A DNA stretch of 41,336 nt from Nitrospiraceae bacterium (GTDB lineage: Bacteria; Nitrospirota; Nitrospiria; Nitrospirales; Nitrospiraceae), in assembly GCA_919902505.1 (NCBI GenBank), contig CAKKRE010000042.1:1-41336 (forward strand). Direction: 5' to 3'. The notes beneath the pieces are model-generated. The model had not been told where the DNA came from, did not search any database, and worked only from the letters and a program-made list of their open reading frames with translations. Shown here piece after piece: positions 8,414-17,701 of the stretch (position 1 is the stretch's first letter; each line of letters begins with the position of its first letter). The position numbers and the translations under genes are program-made.

Positions 8414-9892
8414 TTAGATCTTGGCGCTGAGGTACAGGGACGCGCCTCTCCGATTGACCAGCACCAGCACCGTTTGCCCCTTCTTGAGGTCCGATGCGGC
8501 CCGATCGAAATCCTTCATTGAGGTGACCGGTTTGCGGTTGATCTCCCGGATCACGTCGCCCGGCATCAATCCGGCACGCTCCGCGTCGCTCTCTGGATCG
8601 ACGGTCGTGACGACGACGCCTTGAATTTTTCCTTTGATCCCGAGTTCCTGGGCGGTTTCCCGGTCCAACTCCTGCACGGCGAGTCCGGCCAGCGGCTGTT
8701 CCGAAGGACCGGCCTCCGCCTTGGCGACCTGCGGGTTGTCCGGCAGTTCAGCGATAGTCACGGTGAGGTCCTTTTCGCGACCATCCCGCATTACCTGTAC
8801 CGTCGCCTTGCTGCCGACCGAGCTTCGTGTGACCGCGCGCTGAAGGGTGACAGCGTCCTCGATCGGGGTTCCCTGGAAGGACAGGATCACGTCTCCCTGC
8901 TTCAGTCCGGCCTTGTCTGCAGGCCCCTCTTCCTTCACATCGGTGACGATGGCGCCATTACTTCCTTTGACGTTGAACGACTTGGCCAACTCCTGATTCA
9001 GATCCTGTATTCCGACACCCAGATACCCACGTACGACCTTTCCGGTCTTGACCAGGCTCTCGTAGATGGGTTTGCTCATGCCCGTGGGGACAGCGAAGCC
9101 GACGCCTTGGTAGCCGCCGGTTTGAGAGAAGACCGCCGTGTTGATGCCGATCAACTCACCCCTGGTGTTCACGAGTGCGCCGCCGCTGTTGCCTGGATTG
9201 ATCGCGGCATCCGTCTGGATGAAATCTTCATACTGCGTAATTCCCATGTGTCCTCGGCCGAGGGCACTGACAATGCCCAAGGTGACGGTGGAGTTCAGCC
9301 CAAATGGGTTCCCGACGGCCAGGACATATTCACCGACCTGGAGGCGGCTGGAGTCGCCCCACGTGACTGTCGGAAGCTGGGTGCCGTCGATCTTGACCAC
9401 GGCAATATCGCTCTTGGGGTCACTGCCGACGATGCGCCCCTTGAACTCCCGCTTGTCCGGAAGTGTGACGGTGACGGTTTTGGCTCCTGCGATCACGTGG
9501 TTGTTGGTTAGGACATAACCATCCGGGGTGACGATCACGCCCGATCCCTGCCCTCCGCCACGACGTTCCCGGGGATCCATCGGCGGCCCGAATCGGCGGG
9601 GACCGAACGGCGATCCGAAAAAGTCCTCCATCCGGCCGCGTGGGCGGGACGAATCAGAGACTTCTTCTGCGCCGCTCGTAGTGATGTTGACGACTGCCGG
9701 CGTGACGGTCTTGGCCACATCCGCAAATCCGGCTGCAGGCAGGGCTCCGGCCATCGTGGCCGGGCGCTCTTCTGCGGTTGGTGAGGGATTCGAGGCGTGT
9801 GAGGTGGTAAGTGGGAGATAACTCCATAGCAAGGCAGCGCCCAGGGCGGCGATGCCGGCAATGGCACTGACGGACTGCGTGGGTCGTTTCAT
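8414..9892 (-). CDS. HtrA/DegP-family (Do) periplasmic serine protease
   Basis: A trypsin-like protease/chaperone of the envelope. The 492-residue product starts with an N-terminal hydrophobic segment (about 8-30: signal peptide or anchor), then a protease domain with His132 (TNNHVIAG), Asp162 (SDIAVVK) and Ser236 (GNSGGAL), then two PDZ domains (about 270-370 and 400-490), the second containing GLMPGDVIREIN. A low-complexity loop rich in Arg, Gly and Pro (about 82-115) sits before the protease core, like the LA loop region. ATG 9892 is chosen over a longer reading to 9985 because AGGAGGAG lies just upstream and the signal segment follows at once. It lies 114 bases downstream of a two-component pair on the same strand, so envelope-stress control by that pair is plausible. 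Confidence 0.95.
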   Translation of the reverse strand: MKRPTQSVSAIAGIAALGAALLWSYLPLTTSHASNPSPTAEERPATMAGALPAAGFADVAKTVTPAVVNITTSGAEEVSDSSRPRGRMEDFFGSPFGPRRFGPPMDPRERRGGGQGSGVIVTPDGYVLTNNHVIAGAKTVTVTLPDKREFKGRIVGSDPKSDIAVVKIDGTQLPTVTWGDSSRLQVGEYVLAVGNPFGLNSTVTLGIVSALGRGHMGITQYEDFIQTDAAINPGNSGGALVNTRGELIGINTAVFSQTGGYQGVGFAVPTGMSKPIYESLVKTGKVVRGYLGVGIQDLNQELAKSFNVKGSNGAIVTDVKEEGPADKAGLKQGDVILSFQGTPIEDAVTLQRAVTRSSVGSKATVQVMRDGREKDLTVTIAELPDNPQVAKAEAGPSEQPLAGLAVQELDRETAQELGIKGKIQGVVVTTVDPESDAERAGLMPGDVIREINRKPVTSMKDFDRAASDLKKGQTVLVLVNRRGASLYLSAKI

Positions 9893-10006
9893 GGGGCTCC
9901 TCCTCCTGAAGTCGGTGATCTGTATGCGCGGGAGAAATCCCGCAGCAGACACTCTGTAAGGTAGCAACCGTGGATGAGAAACCAATTAGCGAGGGATTAG
10001 AAGTTG

Positions 10007-11410
10007 TTAAGCTGTCGACGGAGCGAGGGGCAGCACGATGGTGAAGGTCGACCCTGTGCCGACTTCACTCTGGACCTCGATGTGTCCGTGGTGCGCCTCG
10101 GCAATCCAGGCGCAGATGGCCAGGCCGAGCCCGGTCCCCTTTTTCGTGTGGGAGCGTGCGTCGTCGGTGCGGAAGAACCGGTCAAAAATTTGTTTATGCG
10201 CGTCCTGGGGGATGCCGATCCCGTGGTCCCGCACTGAAAGGCGCGCCGTGCGGCCTTCTACCAGCAAATCGATATCCACCGTGCCTTTCGGATAAGAGTA
10301 TTTCACGGCATTGTCGACGATGTTCAGAATGAGTTCCCGCAGGCGGAGTTCGTCGCCACGGACGGTTGCCGGTTGAATGGTGCCCATGATCACGTCCACC
10401 TCGCGCTCTTGACCGAGCAGACAGGCTTGACGCTGGATATCTTCCACCAGTGCCTCCAGGTGGACCGGTTCACATTCTGTTTTGACCTGGCCCAGATCGG
10501 CCCGCGAAAGGAAGAGGAGTTCCTCGACGATGCGCGACATCCGGTCGATTTCCTCCAGATTACTTTCCAGGACGGCGATATAGTCTTCGACGGGACGAGG
10601 ACGACGGAGGACCAGCTCGCTTTCGCCCTTCATGACGGTCAGCGGGGTCCGGAGTTCATGTGAGGCATCGCTGCTGAATTGCCGGATTTGCGCGAAGGAG
10701 GTTTCCAGACGCGCGATCATGTTGTTGAAGGTGTCGGTCAAGCGTCCGATTTCGTCCGTGGAACGTTCGGAAGTCAGGCGCTGTGTGAGGTCGCCTGCGG
10801 CAATGCGTTGCGCGGCGATGGTAATGGAATCGACGGGCCGGAGGGCGCGTCCGGCCAGAAACCATCCTCCGACCAACGACACGACCAGGGCGATCGGCGC
10901 CATGACCACGAGGACCAGCAAAAACCGGCGGAGGGTTTCCTCGACACCTTCCAGGGTCGTGCCGACTTGCACGATATAGAGCAGGGAGCCGCGGTAGATG
11001 ATGGGAACGGAGACCAGACGGAGGGGAGGTTCGTTGGGATACCTGGCCGACTCGAAGACGGTGCTGCCCGTAAAGGCGGCCTCCAGCGCGTGACGGCTCA
11101 ATGGCACGTCATGTTGCCGGATGTTGGGGGAGCGGATGGTGATGGTGCCGGTGGGACTGAAGATCTGGAAGAATTTGTCGATGCGGGTCAATTCGGGGAA
11201 TTGGCTCAACAACGCGTCTTCATCGATCAAGGGGAGAAATCCGCGCTTCTCCAGTGAACGCACGGCTGCCGATGCGGTTTCTTGCAGCGACTCATCGACT
11301 TGGTCACGGAGACTGCGGGCCGTGATGGTGTAGAGCACCACGGAGAATGTCAGCAGGATGAGGGCCAGGGCCGTTCCATACCAGAGTGTGAGCCGGACTC
11401 GAAGCGGCAT
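10007..11410 (-). CDS. two-component sensor histidine kinase
   Basis: A membrane sensor kinase of 467 residues. Transmembrane segments lie at about 8-30 and 163-186, bracketing a periplasmic domain of about 130 residues. A HAMP linker (about 187-239) follows, then the HisKA dimerisation helix with phospho-acceptor His251 in SSDASHELRTPL, and a HATPase_c domain with an N box (NIVDNAVKYS), G1 box (DHGIGIP) and G2 box (GTGLGLAI). The start codon overlaps the response-regulator stop by one base (TGATG), which indicates coupled translation. The protease gene downstream makes the arrangement resemble the CpxRA/DegP envelope-stress pathway, but the ligand is unknown and sensor-domain similarity to CpxA is not evident by eye. 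Confidence 0.93.
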   Translation of the reverse strand: MPLRVRLTLWYGTALALILLTFSVVLYTITARSLRDQVDESLQETASAAVRSLEKRGFLPLIDEDALLSQFPELTRIDKFFQIFSPTGTITIRSPNIRQHDVPLSRHALEAAFTGSTVFESARYPNEPPLRLVSVPIIYRGSLLYIVQVGTTLEGVEETLRRFLLVLVVMAPIALVVSLVGGWFLAGRALRPVDSITIAAQRIAAGDLTQRLTSERSTDEIGRLTDTFNNMIARLETSFAQIRQFSSDASHELRTPLTVMKGESELVLRRPRPVEDYIAVLESNLEEIDRMSRIVEELLFLSRADLGQVKTECEPVHLEALVEDIQRQACLLGQEREVDVIMGTIQPATVRGDELRLRELILNIVDNAVKYSYPKGTVDIDLLVEGRTARLSVRDHGIGIPQDAHKQIFDRFFRTDDARSHTKKGTGLGLAICAWIAEAHHGHIEVQSEVGTGSTFTIVLPLAPSTA

Positions 11411-12081
11411 CAGTCCACCTTGAGCATATACCCACTCCCTCGAATCGTATGGATCAACTTTTGCGCGCGTCCGCGATCGATCTTATTCCGCAAGTAGTTC
11501 ACATAGACGTCGATCACGTTGGTGAAGGTGTCGAAGTCCTGGTTCCAGACATGGTCGGAAATCATGGGACGAGTCAGCACTCGCCCGGCATGGCGCATGA
11601 AATATTCCAGCAGCGCATATTCCTTCACCGTCAGCTCGATGCGTTGTCCGCCGCGTGTGACTTCGCGAGTGGCCGGATTGAGCAGGAGATCGTCGATCTG
11701 GAGCGTGCCGGATGATTCGGCCGTGCCGCGTCGTAGCAGGGCCCGCACACGTGCGAGCAATTCATCGATGGCGAAGGGCTTCGTGAGGTAGTCGTCCGCG
11801 CCGGCGTCCAGTCCTTTGACTCGCTGATCCACTTTCGATTGCGCCGTCAGGATCAGCACGGGAGTCTGAATCTTTTCCTTGCGGAGGCGGGTGAGCACTT
11901 CCAGCCCGGGCAGACTCGGCAGCATGAGATCGATCATGATGAGGTCGTAACTGCCGCTCAAGGCCATGTCGAGGCCTTGCGCGCCGTCCTCGCAGAGGTC
12001 GACGGCGTAACTCTCCTCCTCAAGCGCTCGCTTGATGAAGGAGCCCACCTTGGTTTCATCTTCAACGACGAGGACGCGCAT
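11410..12081 (-). CDS. OmpR/PhoB-family response regulator
   Basis: The 223-residue protein has an N-terminal receiver domain with the acidic pair Glu7/Asp8 (VVEDE), phospho-acceptor Asp51 (IDLMLP) and Lys101 (LTKPF), and a C-terminal winged-helix domain (about 125-223) containing LTVKEYALLEYF and DVYVNYLRNKID, typical of OmpR-type regulators. It is the first gene of the regulator-kinase pair and overlaps the kinase by one base. It probably controls its own operon and perhaps the downstream htrA-type gene. Confidence 0.95.
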   Translation of the reverse strand: MRVLVVEDETKVGSFIKRALEEESYAVDLCEDGAQGLDMALSGSYDLIMIDLMLPSLPGLEVLTRLRKEKIQTPVLILTAQSKVDQRVKGLDAGADDYLTKPFAIDELLARVRALLRRGTAESSGTLQIDDLLLNPATREVTRGGQRIELTVKEYALLEYFMRHAGRVLTRPMISDHVWNQDFDTFTNVIDVYVNYLRNKIDRGRAQKLIHTIRGSGYMLKVD

Positions 12082-12149
12082 ACATGGGGCCCATAAGTCG
12101 GTGGATTATACCAGAGGCCGTCGGATCTGTGAGCAGCGGAATCGCGGAG

Positions 12150-13292
12150 CTAAGGCAGGTCGGGGGAGGCTGAGGCGGAGCGCCCGCCTGCCTGTAGGCG
12201 GCAGAGCGTGCGGATATCTTTCCAGTCTTCTCCGGGGAGGAGCCGTTGTGCGTTGGACGGAGGAGGACCGGCCAGCGCGATGAGCGTGGCAAGCCGCTCG
12301 CCTATGTCCGGATGGGTGGAGAGAAAATCAGGCGATCCGGTATGGTCCTGCGCCCCTCTCTCCATGGTTCCGTAGAAGGCAATCATGGCGGCGGGATCGA
12401 GGCGGGCGGCCTGCATCATACGAAGTCCTTCGAGATCGGCCTCCGTTTCATGGTTGCGGCTGTAGTGCAATGAGCCCATCGTGCGCGCGCTTTCGAGGCC
12501 CCAGGCGAGCCCGCCGGACATGTCGCCGGAGACGGCGGTCAGAAGCAACGTGGCGGCCGTCTGTTCAAGAATGGCTTTGGTCGTATGGCGTTGATAGACA
12601 TGTTGGAGTTCGTGGGCGAGCACTCCGGCCAGTTGCTCCGGGCTGGCTGTCCGTTCCAGCAGGCCGCGGAGAATCACCAGCCGGCCGCCGGGCGCGGCGA
12701 ATGCGTTGACGGTCGGGGCATCGACGACGGAAAGAGTGATCCGATAGGGGGACGCAGGATGAGTGGCGGCCAGAGTTTGCACGATGTGGTCGAGTTTGCG
12801 CAATCGCTCCGGATCGCGACACTGCTGTGTTTCCGGTGCAAGGTGTGCGACGACCTGCCGGCCCAGCGATGCTTCCCATGCCACGGGTATGTAGCGCGTC
12901 GCGGCGGAGGCGATACCGGGAATGCCCCATCGATAGAGACCCACAACCATGAGGGCGACGCCGACTGCGGCACAGAGGGTCCAACCGATGCGCGCGTGTC
13001 GTCTGGCCGGGCTGTGGAAGTGCCGTGCGAGAGCCGGCGCCGCCGCGTGAATGTCTTTCAGCAACGCGGCTGTGGAAATCACAATGGCTTCGGCCGGTTC
13101 AGGCCCGAATTCCAGGCGGACCGGTTCGCCCTGGTAAGTCCCTTGCGTCTGGCGGATCTCGTCATAGGGCCATTGTTTGGTGCTGCCGTCGGGCATCACG
13201 ATGTGCAGGGTCGTGGGGGCGATCGTGAGGGTGACACGATGGCGCGTGGCCGTGCGACCGTCGAGATAGTGGGCGCTCCGGCTGGTGGGCAT
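12150..13292 (-). CDS. M48-family metalloprotease, membrane anchored
   Basis: A zinc peptidase of the Ste24/HtpX/BepA superfamily. The 380-residue protein has the zinc motif HELQH at about 227-231 within LAGVLAHELQHVYQRH, an upstream NAFAAPGG substrate-strand motif (about 196-203) and a downstream NHETEADLEG with the third zinc ligand Glu (about 281). A cytoplasmic N-terminal domain (1-100) precedes one transmembrane helix (about 101-125), so the catalytic part is likely periplasmic. An open reading extends upstream to 13865, but that part runs antiparallel in frame to the DUF898 gene and lacks family similarity; ATG 13292 lies five bases beyond the DUF898 stop. The pairing of a DUF898/YjgN protein with an M48 peptidase is known from other bacteria, which supports a joint role in envelope protein quality control (inference). 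Confidence 0.9.
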   Translation of the reverse strand: MPTSRSAHYLDGRTATRHRVTLTIAPTTLHIVMPDGSTKQWPYDEIRQTQGTYQGEPVRLEFGPEPAEAIVISTAALLKDIHAAAPALARHFHSPARRHARIGWTLCAAVGVALMVVGLYRWGIPGIASAATRYIPVAWEASLGRQVVAHLAPETQQCRDPERLRKLDHIVQTLAATHPASPYRITLSVVDAPTVNAFAAPGGRLVILRGLLERTASPEQLAGVLAHELQHVYQRHTTKAILEQTAATLLLTAVSGDMSGGLAWGLESARTMGSLHYSRNHETEADLEGLRMMQAARLDPAAMIAFYGTMERGAQDHTGSPDFLSTHPDIGERLATLIALAGPPPSNAQRLLPGEDWKDIRTLCRLQAGGRSASASPDLP

Positions 13293-13297
13293 GCGGG

Positions 13298-14566
13298 TTA
13301 GTCCATATCGAAGCCGGTGTCGAGCAGGTTCGACAGGCCTTCGCCGGTGACGGAGGTTTCGGTGGTGTCTTGCAGGACGCGGTCGAGATCCGTGACACCC
13401 TGCAACGAAAGCATGCCGATGAAGAAGCGGGCGTTCCGGACAGTCACCCATGGCCAGGCCCACCCCAACGTGAGCAGCAAGAGGGCAAGGTTGCCGAGAT
13501 AGAGGCCGAACAGTTTTTGCCAGGTGATGCTGGATGAAAATCGTGCCTCGCCGAACGTGGTGTGATCCCAGTAATACTTCTGTTTCTGCCCGAGCAGCCA
13601 CACCCACACCGGACCGAGCACGAAGGGAATCAGGAGCAGCGTGAGTCCGGCGTTCGTCAACTGGAGGGCCAGGGCGAGGCCGCACAGGCACAGTACCGCG
13701 TAGGTGGTGAAGAGTGCGACGGCAAAGGGCATCATCAGGCCCGATCCGTGTCCGGTAAACTGGAACCGCTGATTGCCGAAATAGGTGTGGGAGTGGAGAA
13801 ATGCCTGCCGCTGCGTCTGGAAATAGGGATAGTAAGTGCCCAGGGTCAGGATGGTGAAGAGCCACCCTTTGAAATAGAGCTTCAGGAAGTCCACCGTTCG
13901 TCCTCGAAACGAGAATCGGATGCCTCGCCAGGAGGTGCGCGTGCAGCGATACCGCCGCGCATTGACGATGGCGACCGGGACATAGAGGAACAGCACCAGA
14001 GCGGCCATCGCTTGTAATAGGAAGTCGACCGATTGCGGGAGGGCCAGAAAACTATGCGCGGCGCCTAACGAAAAATAGGGCATGCCGAAGACCACCATCG
14101 CTTTCAGGAACCCCTGATACAGTTCTTTTCCGGTGCCGTGATGGGCAAACCGGTCTCCCGCGAATGCGGTTTGACTGAACAGGTACCGGCGGATTTTCGC
14201 TTTGGCCCAAAAGTGGTAGGCGCCAAGGGTGACGATGGTCAGGCAGACGTTGACGATCTGCATGCCCAGCAAGGTGCCGCCGGCTCCGTGAAAGGACCCG
14301 CGTTGTATTGAGAGGGTGGATTCAGGGGTGTCGGTTGGCAGAGGCTGGAGGAGCACCGGCGAAGGGACCTGTTCCTCAACGTGCCGTTGATTTATCGCAG
14401 GCGCGGCGACCACGACGGCGAATCGTGCACCGCAAGTCGGGCAGGTGCTTCGGGATCTGTCCGTCAATCGGCGTGCGTCGCGAATCCGATAGCGGCCGAG
14501 GCAGCGGTGACAGGTTATGCTGAGGGTGCGGTCGCCGGTCACGGTATACGCGTCGGTGGTGGTCAT
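13298..14566 (-). CDS. DUF898 (YjgN-like) multi-pass membrane protein with zinc-ribbon N-terminus
   Basis: The 422-residue product begins with a CxxC...CxxC pair (Cys19/Cys22 and Cys42/Cys45) that should form a small zinc ribbon. After a linker come two halves each resembling the DUF898 unit: WAKAKIRRYLFSQTAF with the neighbouring GDRFAHHGTG, then later the aromatic FGNQRFQFTGHG and GLYLGNLALLLLTLGWAWPW. Several hydrophobic helices (for example about 95-120, 155-200, 235-260, 285-335 and 355-380) indicate an inner-membrane protein. The function of the family is unknown. It lies three bases after the ankyrin/TPR gene and five before the M48 protease gene, so the three are probably one operon. 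Confidence 0.85.
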   Translation of the reverse strand: MTTTDAYTVTGDRTLSITCHRCLGRYRIRDARRLTDRSRSTCPTCGARFAVVVAAPAINQRHVEEQVPSPVLLQPLPTDTPESTLSIQRGSFHGAGGTLLGMQIVNVCLTIVTLGAYHFWAKAKIRRYLFSQTAFAGDRFAHHGTGKELYQGFLKAMVVFGMPYFSLGAAHSFLALPQSVDFLLQAMAALVLFLYVPVAIVNARRYRCTRTSWRGIRFSFRGRTVDFLKLYFKGWLFTILTLGTYYPYFQTQRQAFLHSHTYFGNQRFQFTGHGSGLMMPFAVALFTTYAVLCLCGLALALQLTNAGLTLLLIPFVLGPVWVWLLGQKQKYYWDHTTFGEARFSSSITWQKLFGLYLGNLALLLLTLGWAWPWVTVRNARFFIGMLSLQGVTDLDRVLQDTTETSVTGEGLSNLLDTGFDMD

Positions 14567-14569
14567 GGT

Positions 14570-15883
14570 TCAGCAGGCCGCCCGATGTCCGAAGGTGCAG
14601 GCCTGTTGTAGTTCCTGCAGGAAACCCTTGCTGTCTCCCTTCGCTCGCCTGACGATCGCTCGTTCAAAATGGGCGCGGCCGTCCTGTGGCCGTAGTGCCA
14701 GGAATCGGTTCCACAAGGCTAAGGCCTGGTCCCACTGTCGGCGCGCGATGTGCACCGAGGCCGCCGCGCTATAGGCCTCAATGAAGGTGGAATTGAGGCG
14801 GATCGCGGCTTGAAAAGCGATGAGTGCTTCATCGGGGGAGTCCTTTTCGAGCAGTGCGGTGCCGCGGTCGAAATAGGCTTCCGAATCATCCGGGTCCAGG
14901 TTGAGGGCCTCGGCGTACGCGAAGAGCGCCTTATCGACCTGTCCCTTCTTCTGGAAGGCCACGCCTTGGGCACGATGGGCCTTAGCCTGGGAGAATTCTC
15001 TGCCTCCGTGCGCGCGCAGCAGCTCGATCAATTCCCGATCCTCGTCATGCTGCGCGATCTCAAGGGCGGTCTCCCCATGGCTCTTGTGGTTTGCGGCGAT
15101 GCCCTGCTCCAGCAGGACTTGAGTGGCAGCCAGATGACCGCTCCGTACGGCCCGGTGTAGCGCCGAATCGCCACAGGTGCACAGCGCATTGATCTCGGCG
15201 CCGTTGGACAGGAGCACGGCCATGGTGTCCGCATGTCCGTGCTCAGCCGCCGTCAGCAGCGCGGTCATGTTTTGCTTCATCTTCGCGTTGGGATTGGCTC
15301 CATTTTGCAGCAGCACCGTGACCACCGGTGTCTGACCGCGCTTGGCTGCTTCGAACAAGGCCGTTCGTCCATTGTTATTGTGCCGGTCGACCGGGCTGCC
15401 GTCCTCCAGCAGCGATGTCACCTCGGATACATCTCCTCGTGCCGCTGCGAGGTGAAGCGCTGTCCAACCGTTGGCGTTCAAGATGAGCGGGGAGAGCGTC
15501 AATTCATCGATGTCATAGGGGTCATGGGTCGATTTGATCTGATTGAACATCCAGGACGCCATGCCGGCCAGCAGCGCATAGTTCAAGACACAGGCCAGCA
15601 GAGCCACAGCGAGACCTACGAGACGCCGTGACATGTCGGTGGCATCAGACCCGCCGGCTGACGATGGGGCGACCATGTCCTCATCGGCTGGTTGCCCGTC
15701 CGGGTTGAGAATCAGGAGATTTTCGCTGCAGGAGGGACAGGGACATTGATGCAGGGGGGCACCGGCAACAGGCGCGCAAGGGGTGAGGGTGTGGCAGAAG
15801 GGGCAGACGACCGCCTGCGTCGAATCCAGCGGCGAAGAGATGGCGGACGCAGATGGTGCTGTGCCTGGGTGAACGGTTGCCAT
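14570..15883 (-). CDS. ankyrin-repeat and TPR membrane protein with zinc-ribbon N-terminus
   Basis: The 437-residue protein starts with a cysteine cluster (Cys27/Cys30 in VCPFC and Cys47/Cys49/Cys52 in CPCPSC) that looks like a zinc finger, followed by one transmembrane helix (about 87-110). Residues 130-285 hold about five ankyrin repeats (TALHLAAARGD, TALFEAAKRGQ, TALLTAAEHGH, SALHRAVRSGH, TALEIAQHDED). Residues 290-430 hold three or four tetratricopeptide repeats (ALFAYAEALNLDPDD, EAYFDRGTALLEK, ALALWNRFLALRP). Both repeat types bind other proteins, so this may be a scaffold for the membrane protein and protease encoded next to it. It is the first gene of a three-gene unit. No family name is known to me for this domain order. 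Confidence 0.85.
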   Translation of the reverse strand: MATVHPGTAPSASAISSPLDSTQAVVCPFCHTLTPCAPVAGAPLHQCPCPSCSENLLILNPDGQPADEDMVAPSSAGGSDATDMSRRLVGLAVALLACVLNYALLAGMASWMFNQIKSTHDPYDIDELTLSPLILNANGWTALHLAAARGDVSEVTSLLEDGSPVDRHNNNGRTALFEAAKRGQTPVVTVLLQNGANPNAKMKQNMTALLTAAEHGHADTMAVLLSNGAEINALCTCGDSALHRAVRSGHLAATQVLLEQGIAANHKSHGETALEIAQHDEDRELIELLRAHGGREFSQAKAHRAQGVAFQKKGQVDKALFAYAEALNLDPDDSEAYFDRGTALLEKDSPDEALIAFQAAIRLNSTFIEAYSAAASVHIARRQWDQALALWNRFLALRPQDGRAHFERAIVRRAKGDSKGFLQELQQACTFGHRAAC

Positions 15884-15981
15884 GGTGCCTAACGACCCTT
15901 CGCCCGGGCTTGTTGTGGACGGTTCCGTGAGTGGAGCGATCGGTGATTACTGAAAAGGATAGCGCAAAACGGTAGGAGCGC

Positions 15982-15997
15982 AACCGGCCGGCCGGTT
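15982..15997. repeat. perfect 16-bp GC-rich palindrome
   Basis: AACCGGCC followed by GGCCGGTT forms a perfect palindrome in the 162-base gap between the flavoprotein gene (ending 16046) and the ankyrin gene (starting 15883). It could form a stem for transcription ending after the flavoprotein gene, or bind a dimeric regulator. No T tract follows on the minus strand. Confidence 0.5.
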
Positions 15998-16045
15998 CAG
16001 CGGCTACTCATCGAACAGGGGACGGCTGGGACGGGAATCGAGGCG

Positions 16046-17701
16046 TTATGCGGGAGGGAATCGTGTAATGGTGACGGGAGCATAGCTCAACCGGGGCCCG
16101 TCCGCCTGATGGTGGCTTACGGTGTGGCGGAGCCAGGCGTGGTCGTTTCGAGTGGGGAAATCGGCCCGGTAGTGGGCCCCGCGGCTTTCTTCCCGTCCGA
16201 GGGCGCTCACGACGATGGTGTCCGCGATGTCGAGCAGGCACTGGAGTTCAAGCGCCTGGATCAGGTCGGTGTTGAAGATCTGTCCCTTGTCCTGCACGCA
16301 CATCCGTTGTGCACGGACCTTGAGGGCTTGAATGGCCCCCAGGGCCTCTTGCATGGACTGCTTGGTGCGGAAGATGCCTAGATTGAGGCTCATGGTCTTA
16401 CCAAGGTCATCCCGTATCTGCCAGGCCCGCTCTGGGCCGGGATTGGTCAGCAGGGTCTTCAGTCGCTGTTCTTCACCCTTGAGGACTCCTTCGGGAACGA
16501 GCGCCAAGTCATAGTCGCGGATCGCCTCGGCGGCTCTCGTGCCGGCACGGCGCCCGAAGACAATGGTTTCGAGGAGGGAATTCCCTCCCAGGCGATTGGC
16601 TCCATGCACACTCACGCAAGCGCATTCGCCTGCGGCGAAGAGTCCCGGTAGGTCGGTCTCTCCCCAAGCGTTGGTTTTCACGCCGCCCATTTGGTAATGG
16701 GCGCCGGGTCGAATGGGAATGGGTGTTTCGATCGGATCGAGTCCGGCGAATTCCAGCGCCAGCTCTCGAATCTGCGGGAGCCGCTCCAGAATACGGGCGC
16801 GGCCGAGGTGTCGAAGATCGAGCAGGACGCAGCCGTCGACGCCTCGTCCTTCTTGAATTTCCTGGCCGATGGCCAGCGACACCGTGGAGCGGGTCGCCAG
16901 TTCCATCTGCTCCGGCGCATATCGTTTCATGAATCGCTCGCCGAGCGTGTTCAGCAAATAGCCGCCTTCCCCGCGCGCGCCCTCGGTGATCAGAATGCCC
17001 GTGTCTTTCAAGGTGGTCGGATGGAACTGGACAAACTCCATGTCTTCCAGCGGGAGGCCCGCGCGATAGGCCAGGGCCATGCCGTCCCCGGTGTTAATGA
17101 CGGCATTCGTGCTGGTCGAAAAGACGCGGCCGCTTCCGCCGGTGGCAAGAATGACGGCCTTGGCGCGCAAGACCTGCAATCCTCCATGGACCAGATCCCA
17201 GGCCGCCACTCCGCAACAACGGCCCTGTTCGACCAGCAACGCCGTGACGTACCATTCTTCATACACTCGGCATCGTCGCTTCATCAGCTGCTCGTACATG
17301 GCGTGTAACAGCGCGTGTCCGGTGCGGTCGGCGGCGTAGCAGGTGCGTGGAAATCCGGCTCCCCCGAACGGCCGTTGGGCGATTCGCCCTTCCGGGGTGC
17401 GGCTGAAGATCACACCCATGCGTTCAAGCTCTAGAATGTCTTGCGGGGCTTCCTGGCACATGGCCTCGATCGCATCCTGATCGCCCAGGTAGAGTCCCCC
17501 CTTGGCTGTGTCATAAGCATGGGCTTCCCAGGAGTCCTGCTCCCCGATGGCCGCGTTAATCCCGCCTTGGGCGGCCACGGAGTGGCTGCGGACCGGATGA
17601 ACCTTGGAGAGGAGTGCCACATTGAGGTCAGGCGGTGCGGCAATAGCCGCCCGCATTCCGGCGAGTCCTGCCCCGACAATTAAGATGTCATGCGTGATCA
17701 T
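16046..17701 (-). CDS. succinate dehydrogenase / fumarate reductase flavoprotein subunit
   Basis: This FAD subunit interconverts succinate and fumarate in the TCA or reverse TCA cycle. The 551-residue protein has [13 protein letters not shown] at the N-terminus, the FAD-attachment region [12 protein letters not shown], the substrate motif [15 protein letters not shown], and [18 protein letters not shown], then a C-terminal domain ending with [12 protein letters not shown]. All catalytic landmarks are visible. ATG 17701 is chosen because [12 protein letters not shown] puts the FAD motif at the start. The iron-sulphur and membrane subunits are not next to it: both flanking genes are unrelated. 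In Nitrospira-type metabolism the enzyme could act in either direction, so sdhA versus frdA cannot be decided here. Confidence 0.93.
   Translation of the reverse strand: MITHDILIVGAGLAGMRAAIAAPPDLNVALLSKVHPVRSHSVAAQGGINAAIGEQDSWEAHAYDTAKGGLYLGDQDAIEAMCQEAPQDILELERMGVIFSRTPEGRIAQRPFGGAGFPRTCYAADRTGHALLHAMYEQLMKRRCRVYEEWYVTALLVEQGRCCGVAAWDLVHGGLQVLRAKAVILATGGSGRVFSTSTNAVINTGDGMALAYRAGLPLEDMEFVQFHPTTLKDTGILITEGARGEGGYLLNTLGERFMKRYAPEQMELATRSTVSLAIGQEIQEGRGVDGCVLLDLRHLGRARILERLPQIRELALEFAGLDPIETPIPIRPGAHYQMGGVKTNAWGETDLPGLFAAGECACVSVHGANRLGGNSLLETIVFGRRAGTRAAEAIRDYDLALVPEGVLKGEEQRLKTLLTNPGPERAWQIRDDLGKTMSLNLGIFRTKQSMQEALGAIQALKVRAQRMCVQDKGQIFNTDLIQALELQCLLDIADTIVVSALGREESRGAHYRADFPTRNDHAWLRHTVSHHQADGPRLSYAPVTITRFPPA

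Noticed and set aside
8621-9511. Long plus-strand reading opposite the HtrA gene
   Set aside because: Antisense shadow of a well-supported protease gene in high-GC DNA.
12585-13301. Long plus-strand reading opposite the M48 gene
   Set aside because: Antisense shadow, no recognisable domain.
13293-13865. N-terminal extension of the M48 protease reading
   Set aside because: It is another frame of the DUF898 gene on the same strand and shows no protease similarity.
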